Positions 1 through 11,500 of a DNA stretch of 64,000 nucleotides are shown here, one piece after another (positions within the stretch are counted from its first letter, which is position 1; each line of letters opens with the position of its first letter). Location: NCBI GenBank assembly GCA_022113835.1, contig JAILWY010000011.1, forward strand, positions 2,852,001 to 2,916,000, read 5' to 3'. The notes under the pieces are model-generated. The model did no database searches. It was not told where the DNA came from and saw only the letters and a program-made list of their open reading frames with translations. Both the position numbers and the translations under genes were made by a program. This stretch comes from Atopsyche davidsoni. Its lineage: Eukaryota; Arthropoda; Insecta; Trichoptera; Hydrobiosidae.

Positions 1-2354
1 TTGTAAATATATAAAAAAAAAATGTACATAATAAATTCACCTCCTTTTTTATGTCTAAAGTATGTCATTAAATTATAAATAAAATTTTGCTGTACAACTA
101 TATTTAAAGGTACTTTAATTATCATTATGTATCATCGAGCAAAAATGCTTCATGTTTTGTTTAAAGCTCTTTCCAAATACTCGTATGTCACAGTTTTCTA
201 CCGGATTTATAGGATTGGTGGTGGTCATGAGGAAGATTCAATCAGGAGGCACAATTGAACGGAACGCTTATTTATTAATGCAAAAAAATCAGTTTACAAA
301 TACCATTTAGTACATAAGGCCTCATTCCCCCCTGCTCGCCTTCTTCACACAATTTACAATATCCTCCATAAAATTATATAAACATTACTAACTTTAGTGA
401 CGAGCACCGAGACGTTGGCCGGCGGCCGCGGCACTGAGGGCCGCGGCGCCGGCGGCCACGGTGCCGTCGGCCACGGCACCGTCGCGCTCCAAAAGTATAA
501 AAATACAATTATAACGTATCGTTACAAAATCTACTCCTCCAGAACAGTGGGAACGGTCAGAATTGCTCGTCGACTAACAAACTACTCTAGTGGGGTCCCG
601 ACCGACTAGCGCTCTAGGAGGGGGCCGGGGGGCTCGCCCTCCCCTGACTCGGCCCGGAGTCATGCCAGAGCAGCACTGACTCGACCCCGAGATACTCCAG
701 CCGAGTTGGTATTCGACACAGGCCTGCCAGAGATATGTGCAGTACCAATGCATCCAACAAATAACATTGTACATGAATATTTAATGGTCAAGGTATTTTA
801 TATTGTACTTATACTAGTTATAAATTAAATTAATTGGGTTTTTTATGAATCGAGTCTCTTGAGTCCCCTATAAACTAATTTGTTTTATATATTGTTGTAT
901 ATAATCAGTTTTGATAATCTGTGTTGATGTTTGTAACCAAGAATTTATTTTTTTGAAATGTTAAATAATTAGGCTTCGTTCTAATTGGTAACAATAATTT
1001 ATGATTTGTCGTTGATTGTCAATTTGTCGTTGTCCTAAAGGCAAACCTTTGCTTTATAATAACACAAATAATCCCGTCAATACAATTCATAATTTCTTTT
1101 TAAACAATTATTTGATATACAACGTTATTCACCGGATACATTGATAAGTCATATCGTAAAATTAATTATTTTTGTACTATTTAAATTAAGTTTGATTAAA
1201 AATTTATCAGCAGAAAACTTTAGAGCCGAGTCAGTGTTGTTCGCGTGTGAATGTTTATGGAATACTATAGCTTCCTAAAAATAAATTAGTCATCGGCGTG
1301 TAAAGTACCACGGCTCGCGTGTGAATCATTTCAACATATTAACAGTTTTAAATATACGTACACATCCAAGCACCAGAATTTGTGTTTATTGCACTAAAAT
1401 ATTTAAAATAAAATAACATTAGGGTAAAAACAGAACGGAAAGATTTAAAATTCAACGCGTCGACCTCCCTTTCGTTACTTAATTGTTACCTATCGACAAT
1501 TCCATCACAAAACTTAGGAAACAAGACTGTACATTCCTTTGGAATATGTAGTAAGCAATATACATATTTATATAATCAAATCTATCCATTCTTTCCTCTT
1601 CCACACTCCCCGCACACGACTCTTGGAGTCCGCCCAGTCATTCAGGTGCTCGCCTCCGCCGGAGCGAGACCACTCATCGATTAATAGTCAAAATCATTGT
1701 TTGTCACGGAAAGAAAAGTTTGTACGGTTAAATGCCAATACGAGTAAGATCATTCCGAGGATTCATCTTCACTTCATTAGTATCGGCCGGGTCATCAAAC
1801 ATTGGGCGATAAGTGAGGCAATCGCCCGACTCCGAGAGTTCGATGACCGACTTATTCCGCAAGGTCATAGTCCTTATACTATAATAGCAGAAATGACGGC
1901 TGACTGCCCCACGAGCAGACTTCAGCACTACACGGCATGGCCGCCTCGGCCAGCGGCTATGCGTGTGTAACTAAAAGCGACCGCAGACGGAATCGTCTGC
2001 AACAAAATAACGACAGCGCAATCATCACTCGCAAACGTACTGTCCCAATTTGAACTATAAAATTTTGATTAAAGATAAATTTGCCAGATTTTCACGACAG
2101 CCGTACTGACTTGTCGACAATTCGCTTGGTTTATGATTTGATGTAAGTCGTGAGGTTGCGGGTAGTTTTGCTTAGTCTGCCGCAATAAAACCGTCTTATA
2201 AAACCCAATAAAAAAATGAAATAACAAGCTCCCAGGTAGAGGCATGCGTGAGGGTTCGACTGCAAGCTTATCGTTTCACTTAATTATATATAATCACCTA
2301 AGGCAAAATCCACCCAAAGTGCTCTCCTTGAGCGACTGCTGTCTCTTACAGGGG
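1..2354. other. Downstream flank of OSBP, probable long 3' UTR
   Basis: No convincing coding exon was found. On the minus strand, AATAAA occurs at 1390-1385 (3' UTR near 970 nt) and as AATAAATAA around 276-271 (3' UTR near 2.1 kb). GC content is uneven: 400-490 and 600-720 are GC-rich, unlike the surrounding AT-rich DNA, as would fit transcribed 3' UTR. Which polyadenylation site is used cannot be told from sequence. Confidence 0.4.
458..482. other. Perfect 10-bp hairpin in GC-rich tract
   Basis: ACGGTGCCGT at 458-467 and ACGGCACCGT at 473-482 are perfect reverse complements around a 5-nt loop. The hairpin lies in a run of GGCCACGG-type repeats (415-485) inside the likely OSBP 3' flank. Confidence 0.6.
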
Positions 2355-2579
2355 TCAGTAGATGTCGGGGCACCGGCTCCAGTCCTGGTTCTTCTTGCAG
2401 GTCCAATAGTCACCGTTGTATACGTGCGTGGCTGTGTCCGCGGCGCCGGCAGGGGCGTGCTGACGGGTGAACCACACGGGTTGTGGCGCAGTAGGCGGGT
2501 TCTCACGCCTAGCTGCCATCTCCTCCGCCTGCAGCTCTCGTTGTCGTCGCTTCTGTCGCTGCTTCTCCTCCAGTCGGAG
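2355..2579 (-). CDS. OSBP: OSBP coding exon 5 (C-terminus)
   Basis: The acceptor CAG is at 2582-2580 and the TGA stop at 2357-2355. It encodes a charged helix ([14 protein letters not shown]) and the conserved OSBP tail WTCKKNQDW...CPDIY. Confidence 0.95.
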   Translation of the reverse strand, partial: LRLEEKQRQKRRQRELQAEEMAARRENPPTAPQPVWFTRQHAPAGAADTATHVYNGDYWTCKKNQDWSRCPDIY

Positions 2580-5500
2580 CTGAAATGTTCAGTGATAACA
2601 CCAATTAATATTTCAAATCAATCCTAAACCGATAAAGTTTTATAACAAAGTCGAAAGAAAGATAACTATAAGAAAAGTTATATATTAATTGAGAGGTTTG
2701 TTGAATGTATTGAAGTTGAAATTGATGAATATTTGCTCGGTGGATTATTATTGCCTATTTATGAGTAATTATTCATTTCAGTATTGACCTATTGACCAGG
2801 CTGATTTGCAAATGAAAAATAAAATGATGACTCGGTTGAATGTGAGACTGGACTAGCTCTCCGGGGGGGCAGCGTACCTTCTCCTCGTTGGCCTCGTTCC
2901 ACTTGCCCTCCTCCATGAGGCGCTGGTCGGGACGGTTGCGCGTGTCGCTGGGCGCCACGCCCTCCTCGGGCTCGTTGAGCTGCGCGGCCAGCAGCGTGAA
3001 GCCGTAGTACCTGTCGCTGTCGGGCGGGGGAGGAACGCGCTCCCAGGCCGTGAGGAACTTGCCGGTCTTGCAGACGGTGGAGTCGGCGTTGGTGGAGGTG
3101 ACGGGGGCCAGCTCGATGCGCGAGTCCCAGTAGCCCTGGATGACCCAGTGCGGCTTGCCGCCGGGCGCGCGCACGAGCCCCGTGACCTTGCGCTGCGTGT
3201 CCTTGGAGAAGTAGGAGTAGGGCAGGTACTTGAGGTGGCAGCGCACGCCGGCGGCCGCGCCCTCGCCCGCGATCTCCATGTCGCCGTGCTCGTCCACCCA
3301 CAGCTTGCCCACGATGATGTTGTGAACGGTGGTAGTGACTTTCCGCCACTTGTAGCGGTTGCCCGTGGCCGCGAACTCCACGTACGCGCTGCCCAGCGGG
3401 ATGATCTGCAGGTACTTGCCGCGGAACTTGCTGGTCATGGTGAACTCCTGCCAGCAGCGCCAGCCGGCCGCGCCCTCGCAGTACTGCGCCACCATGGGCG
3501 GGTGGTGCGACACCTGCTCGGACACGGCGCGCCAGCCCAGGTCGGCCAGGCGGTCGCACTCGAAGGTCTCGCCCAGCAGCGGGTTGAAGGGCTTGCCGGT
3601 GCGGTCCGTGGTGGTGGAGTACGAGGACACGGTGAAGGCGGCCACGTGCGCCAGCTGCTCGCAGGCGTCGGTGCAGCGCGCCGCGGCGTCCAGCACGCTG
3701 GAGTACTCGAACTCCTCCGTGAGCCGCTGCAGCATGGACAGCGGCTCGCTGAAGTTCACGGGGATGGGGATCTTGGAGAGCTCCTTGCCGATGCAGTTCT
3801 TCATGATGGACCAGAGGTTGAGCGGGTAGTTGGGCTTGTCGGGGATGCGCAGGCGGCGCGCGCGGGCGCTGGTGCCGGCGGGCATGGGGTGCGAGACGTG
3901 GGCGCGGAAGGGGCCGGCCGCGGCGCGCTCCAGGTCCGCCGCGGCCGCGCCCCCAGAGCTGCCCTCCGACACGAACAGCACCTGCTGCGTCTCCGTGGTG
4001 GCCTCCGTCTCGGAGTCCTCCGAGCTCTCGTTGTTGGACGAGGAGTTGCGCCGCCCCTTGATCTGCGAACAGACTCCTTTGTAACAAATCCGAGTGACCG
4101 TGCTGACTTTGTTGGGCGCTCGTCAGCCGCCGGGACTCACCGGAATCTTGATGATGAAGGACTTCTCCTCGGCCGAGGGCGCGGCCGAATTGCCGCTGTC
4201 CTGGGCGTCGAAGAACTCGTACTCTTCCTCGTCACTGTCCCCGGAGCCACCGCCTGCCGAGAAAACGCGACTCGTCAAACTCCGGTATCAATCACAAGGA
4301 CACCCCATTAAGATTATAAAAAAAAACATAAAAACTGAACTGTGGCTATTAAAAACGGAAGAAACGAGAATGCGTGATATCTAATACAATATATGTTTAC
4401 TACGCATTATCACTGTTACTAACATCTAATTGGTTTAACGACAAGGATGTTAACTCGTTCTGATCTATATGGTCAGATTTTTCATGCGAATGTTTATGAC
4501 GAATGAGATAACAGAATTTCAGGCATACCTCGCTTTGTTAGCGTATCTAAAGCGTTTAAAATTATTTTTGATAAGACGGAGTATGTACATATTCTATTAT
4601 TATTATTATTATTACAAAAGTTAATAATTAATTTTATAAAAAACGCCTTTGAGTTTACATTGTGTAATTATCTTCAGGCAGGTGTTTATTGATAACAAAA
4701 TACTAAGAAAGTGGACAGAAATAATTTATAATATATTAGAAATATTTTTTTTCATACGATAGTGAAGACGTTATGTTCTAATAAGAATTGAAAAAATAAA
4801 TCTTCTATTAATCAATATTACAAAAATAACATTTTTCATGTTATTTAAAGGTATATGGCCATTTATAAAACTTAATTGTTTTTTCATACTGACGTGAATA
4901 AATAAATATGAGCATTTACAGTCTCGAGTGTTTCTTTAAATAGTTAATTACATCCAAACATCTTCAAAGTCACAATATTCTTTCATACGCTAAGAAATGT
5001 TTATTCCTAACCTTTTTTTAAACTAAAAATTAAAATTAAGGCGGAAATAGTTTTTTTTATATATTTTAACGCATTTTATGATAGAAATTGATTAGTTTAT
5101 TAATCCTATTATAATTTTTTTTTAAACTAGCCAGACTAGTGTTTCCACCAAATGGCAGCAAATGTGATAATTCAGTTTTGTTAAAATCCCCATTCCGTTG
5201 CTTGCGCATGGCTGGCATTCTGTACCCTGAGCGTGCGTAGAGGATCGGTAATGGAGTAGTGGAATGATTGTGGAGGGATCTGCTCTGGAAGTACCTTGTC
5301 GAGGTATATAAAAAGTATCGGATCTAAATAACCGCCAACCTCCTCAGAGGTTGGCGGACACTCGTTGACGAGTATATATATTCTCGAATAACAATAAAAT
5401 ATTATTAACAACAATCGACAAAAAATAAAAAAAAACCATACGTATTAGTGTCCTGCTATTTGGCGTCTTCAGAAACGCACACGTGAACTTCAGGATCGAC

Positions 5501-8500
5501 AGATGGTTATAAATAAAACGCCCGGTGATCTAATTCGGCTGATATGTTGGTTATAAAAGTCCATGACATTTCATTGTCCATAAACAACAAACACCATAAA
5601 CTAAAAATATTCAAGACGTATATAAAAAAAATATATTTTTTTAAAATTGTTGAATAGCATTCTTGCAGTATTTGTATGGCAACAAAAATATGCTCCGTGT
5701 TAATGCTTCCAATTTTTTTATAGCATTATAATAAATTTAATTAGTAATTATGAAAATTATTTGATAGGTTAGAAATTTCACCTTGAGAATATCTGACGTA
5801 TGTGACAATAATTTAGTACATTAATTTTATCGGAACAAATGTTTTTTTTTTTTTTTTTTTTTTTCGATAAGGAGCAAGTATAATTTGCGGCCACCTCTGC
5901 GATAAACAGAATCCCATTCCAGCCAACACACACACACTTATAAAACCATTGTTAATAACCCAAAAAAAAAACCTTATTATGCAAACACAAAGAGACAATC
6001 TTACGTCGTTCCGCATGGTGAGCATGCGGGGTTGAAACTCGCATAAATGCTTAGTGGCTAGATCTACCTTTGGTTTGAGGCATTTTTGCGCGTGAGGGCG
6101 GCAGTTTCTTCACTCCGCCATTTGGGGGGACCCTGGTGGGGGCCAGCCGAGCTGATGCCGAAAGGATACCATTAGGATACCATTAGGATACCACACCTCA
6201 ACCGACAACCGATGAATTCCAAGTGGTCGGTTAGCAGTTATAGTATTATAAATGTTTCTGCTGTCGTGAATATTGTCGGCTATTTGACAATTGTGTTTAA
6301 GACACCTGCGAGAGGGTCTTTCGGGTGTGTCAGCTAGTTTATAGTTGTGTTGGGACATTTGCGAGGGGGGTGTTATGGTGGTTTGTCGGTTAGTCGGTGG
6401 TTATGTACCACTCGGAATGTTTGATCGAATGTGTATTCTGGAGCGCGGTGTCAATAGTTCGGAAAGTAAACAGAGATTGTCGGTTTGCACGACATTTCAA
6501 GGCGAAGCCCAATCTGTCACGGCCGCTAACGACTTCATCCAATAAGGCAACGCAAACACTAGTGATGCGCGCAATCGGCGAGGACTCGTGAATAATCGAT
6601 TTGTTGATACAAATCTCAATGCTCAATGCAAAAAAAGTAGAAACGATGTAGGTAACAAACGATGTAAAAAAAAAAATAGAATAATTATCTTTTGTAGGTC
6701 ACCTCGGCTAGTCTAAAAAAAAAAAAAACAATCGGGAGTTTTCTCCAATACCACCCAGTTATGTACGAGTGACTTGTTTTTTTTTTTATTCCTATTTTTA
6801 TTATCTAGTTCACCGACCTGTTTCCTATTTGTTTATTTGATATTTTTATATATATATACAATCTTTGGCAAGTATCAGTCGGCGCGAAATAAAAGTAATG
6901 GGCACTGTCGAATATTTTTACGACAATCAACAATGAGTCGTTTAAAATGATCGATTCATCAATATATCGGCTACTCAATTACGAGACAAAAACCGATTAA
7001 AATTTACTGATTCATGTTGCATTTTTTTATAATTACTAACTTTTACCAACCGAGAACTCCTGTCAGATTTAATGTATAATTTGCTATTTAACCAGATTAT
7101 TTTAAATTAAAAATGATTTAACATAAAACCGTACGATAATGACAATCGATCCGAAACCACGAACCCCGTCAAATTGCTTACATAATGCAATGTATAATTG
7201 CATCAATCAATCATTCGTCGCTTCATCGAAAAATAATCGATTTTTCGATTAAGCGTGTCCGATCACGCTCATCCTTAGAGGAGGGGACCGACACTACGCA
7301 GTCATCGTCATCATCAACAACAAAACAGCTGGCGGCAGACGAGCGGTGATTACTCTCACCCACGCAGTCAGTTCGAGTCAAGTACACGTGCACCAAGATA
7401 ATGTTGCTGAAACAAACAAATACGAGTAGCCAAATGGCTAGGAGACTATACGCGCATAGTAAGCGCATTGAAGATTTCATCAGATATAAAAAAAAAAATC
7501 CCTCGAAAGTGCTCACTATCAAAAACGTAATCTTCTAGCCGTTTCGCACTTCGTATTTGTAATGTTTTATTAACTACATATTATTATTTAAATACTTTGC
7601 ACTGTCCTAAGAGAATTGGACTAATTATTTATGTATGAACTACAGAATATTTACATAGATGAAATTTTAAAATACACCCGGCTATCGCATTCCTTTGCGG
7701 ACACGTAAGCTAGCGTGAATTTTAATCGTTATAAACATATGTGTAATTCATGTCCCCAGGTTAATTAAATATTTATCGACTTGCAAACATTGGACGACAA
7801 ACCTAAATATACAACAAGCGCTACAGAACTGCTCTTTTTATCTACAGTTTTCACCACGTCTCCGGAATTCAACTAAATCAGAAAGCACACTTGTATTATA
7901 TCGTCTTCTGTGTCTTAGAATTAAGATCGCCTAGGATATACGTTTATTGGCTTCATAAATTAGAAAATTCAGGCCGATAGGCAATCACGCCGGGTATGCG
8001 CTATGAAATCTATTTTTTATCAGACCAGTCGATCTAATCCACAAAATAAAATAAAACCGAAGAAGTTCTCCGATTCGACCGTAATTCGCGGACCTTGAAG
8101 AAACTCGCAACGTTTAAAATTACTTTACCTATTGAGGTTTTTTTTTTTAACCGCAATAAGGCCTTTGCCACCAAAAAATGCAAACGATAACAATTCAACA
8201 GGATAAACAGAAAAATATATTAATAATCTAATTTAAAACTGCCTCGCACCCCACTGCTAAAAACCTTACGTGACGTGAGCTGTATTTTGTATAGAATGTA
8301 ATGTTTGCTGTAAGCTTTTCATGAATTATAAGATACGTGAATAATAACTCATCGCATCAACGAAATAATTTTTTTTTTAAATATATATCGACACTGACAC
8401 GTTTAAAGTTGCTTCGCCAGGTTTTGGTAATAACAGGTATTACAGGTCATTCAGCTATGCAGAAAATTAACGATACGCGAACCCTAACGAACTAATCTGG

Positions 8501-11500
8501 TAGGACTTAACAGGCTCTATTGGCCGAAGAGATTCCCGGGAGCGGCAGGTCTGCGCTAAAGCCATATTTATAAAATTAATTTTATTAACATTGGGTATTT
8601 ATTTTCAAAATTATTTTAGTATAGTTTCAACGCTTAACGCTAATCGCCGAGAATACGGTGAGATCGCTGGAACACTGGCTAAGCATAAATCAAGGAGACG
8701 GTCGTGAACCTCCACTGAGGAGAGGCACCCAAAGAAGTATGGTGAACAAATACGCAGTATAAATTATAGATCAACGTTTCGTTTGCGTTGCACGAGTTCT
8801 TCTTCAGGGCACGGCTTCAGATGCGAAGCCATCCCCGAGGCACTCGGTGCATAAATATTCACATCTTTCGTGGCTGCCCCTCTGCTGGGCAACGTCGAAT
8901 TTCCTGTCTCGTTTGCTTATTTTTTTATTATTTTATTTATATATAAATATATATTCGTTTTGTGCGGCGGATTGAACGGATCCGTGACAAAACCAAGGTC
9001 ACCCCAACGCAGACAACGATAAATAATAATATTTAATATTATAACTTTTATAATCATATTTTTTCACATCTTACACAACTTGTTTTATAAAAATAAGTTT
9101 TTAATGCAACGATTTCAATTTTTTCGTGTTCATTTCCTTACAGAAATTAACACATTATAATTTTTTTCATGTATTCATTCTTCGAGCACATTGTTAATGT
9201 TTTTTTTTTTTATCTTTATTCGTTTTTAAGTTGTTATTGAATTTATTCCGAAAACGTACTTAAATATTTCCACAGTATTTTGTAAACACAATACGAACCC
9301 AACGGAACTGCGTTATTTATAAAGCAATCGTTATCATTAATGTTTACATTTACACAACCACAAGTGCATATATACTATATAAACACATTTAAATAATATA
9401 TTTTTAGGACGCCTCGAGGCGTGCAGTCCTTTATTCCTTGCGCGAGCACGAAAACATTGACAGGTGGTTGTCTCAGTTCTCAACAGCAGCGGGGGGGGGG
9501 ACACGCGAGCCGCGCTACGCATACGTTTACTATACCAGATGTTTAATTGCGTAAATCTACGAAAAAAAAAAATAATACAAGTCGCTTTGGTAATATGCAT
9601 TTTCGCGCGCAAATTTCTAACCTTTCAGGTGACAGGGTCTCTGATACGAGGGGGTGAAGGGGAGGGGGGCACTCGCGCACTTCACGCACGTAAACGTCAC
9701 AAGACAGCTGACCGTCGCGGCGGCATTGTGAAACCGAACACCGCGGCCGCGGCTCAATCGATGCCAATAGCGCGAGGCGGTGGGCGCGGGGCAGTGGGCG
9801 CGGGGCGCGGGGCGTGGCGGCCGGAGGGGTATTTCTGGCGGCGCCTGCCCAGCGACAGTCGGCGCCGGAGGGCCGAGGGCGCTCGCCTTGGTGCGGGGAT
9901 GCGAGGACGCGGGCTGCCGGGGCGGGCGCTCGGCGCGGCGGTCCGCCGGGTACTGAGCCGCGGCGAGGCGCCCGCTCCGCGATGTTGCCAGCGTGGAAAT
10001 TCGCAGTGCACGATAAACGTTGCGAATTTGAATATCGAATTGCTCCAGGATCCCCAACACTGCGTCATGTTGTTGAACGCTCTACAAGGCAAAACGGTTA
10101 CATGTGTACCAACCTTAAGGGTCACTTTTGCGTACAATAATTAACGAATTTTTTTTTTTTTATTGTATGCGGGGCGCACCTTGAGGCGCTTTTTGTGGAC
10201 TGGTACTAGAGCGCGGGTCGCATATAAACGTGTTTTTTGATGTCTATGGCGGTGGAATGCGGGTCGCATCAATTGCCTTGAAAAAAAAATCTATGTTCGA
10301 AAGTAGAATTTATGTCCACAGAACTGTGAATAGTACAATTATAAGTAGTACAAAAAAAGAAATATAAAAATGAAATGAGTATTTTCCAAGTTATCGCAAT
10401 TTACCCAAATGTTTAATTTCGCGCGAAATGTCGCGAAAATCGCCCGCATACAATGTGTTAAAACGCATAGTTTGGGAATGGGCAGAGTGCACGTTTGTAA
10501 AGTATTGTTTACAAAATGGTTTTGACTTTTTTGTGATAATCAAGGTATTTGTAGGCGCTTTTGGCTTATGTCCTATAAAGGGTCAAAGCCCCCTACACCC
10601 GTCAAATAATTAGCCAATAGCATCCCTTTATTTTCAGTGTTTTTTTTTATAGTTTTGACAACTCAACGCTTACGTCCCAGCGCAAGTTGTGTCGCTGCGT
10701 ATATATTCTCTCCTCTGAGAAGGTTGGCGACCATCTCCCTGGGCATGTATTTATGCTTATTTTCATGATTTTCTCAAGGAAAATAGTGTTGAGTGTCCCC
10801 AGGTCCTTTTACACTTAAAACACAGTGCACAGTGATAAAATAATTTTATTTGTTTATTCATGCATCTTACTGGGCCATAGATTAGTAGGTAAGCAATCGT
10901 TTAAGACTGCACACAATCCATTAGAAAAAAAAACATTACTAAAGTGTATTTTTAGTCTACGATAAAGATGGCCTACGTATTCCACCAAGTCATGGACAAG
11001 GAAAAATGTCAGCGTATTAGTCAGTGAGAAAATTCTATAATAAATTAGACTTATGTTTGTATAAATACATTTACACACAGATTCATTGGTCTAATTTTAC
11101 CTAACCCGAGCGATTAAATAATGTGTTGTGTTATATTCACGGAAACAAAAGTTTATGCATATTTCTCAGAATACAGTACAAAAATAAAACTTGAGATAGT
11201 ATAAACGACAGACAAAAAAAAAAACTACAAATAGTTAAGAAACGAAGTTTTGCTACATAAAAAAAATTGCAAGTTTAAATTTTTTAAAAAAGTTTTTTAT
11301 AATGTGGATACTTTTAGTGCAAATAATAACCTGAAGCTGGCGAGTCCGCTCCTGAAAGCGGCGCGCGGGCAACACCGAGACTGTTATTATTTGTGCGGAG
11401 ATAAAGCCCTGCACCGGGGAGCGTCCGCCGCCGCTGACGACGTGATGATGGCCACGATCGAGAATGCGTGATCGAATATGACTGATCGAAAAATTGTCAT

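Noticed and set aside
3148..4311. 387-codon open frame, plus strand
   Set aside because: Antisense to OSBP exons 3-4; it reflects high GC and codon structure of the real exon and resembles no protein family.
7223..7522. 99-codon minus-strand frame with a hydrophobic start and Asp run
   Set aside because: A TTTGTTTCAG acceptor-like site splits it and nothing links it in phase to OSBP; no homology recognised.
7000..9000. Searched for host genes or complete transposons
   Set aside because: Only AT-rich sequence and short GC patches (8520-8560, 8700-8900) without splice-consistent coding or paired termini.
9464..10144. 226-codon open frame across the intronic CpG island
   Set aside because: Open frames occur on both strands there because of GC content; composition is Arg/Gly-rich with no domain.
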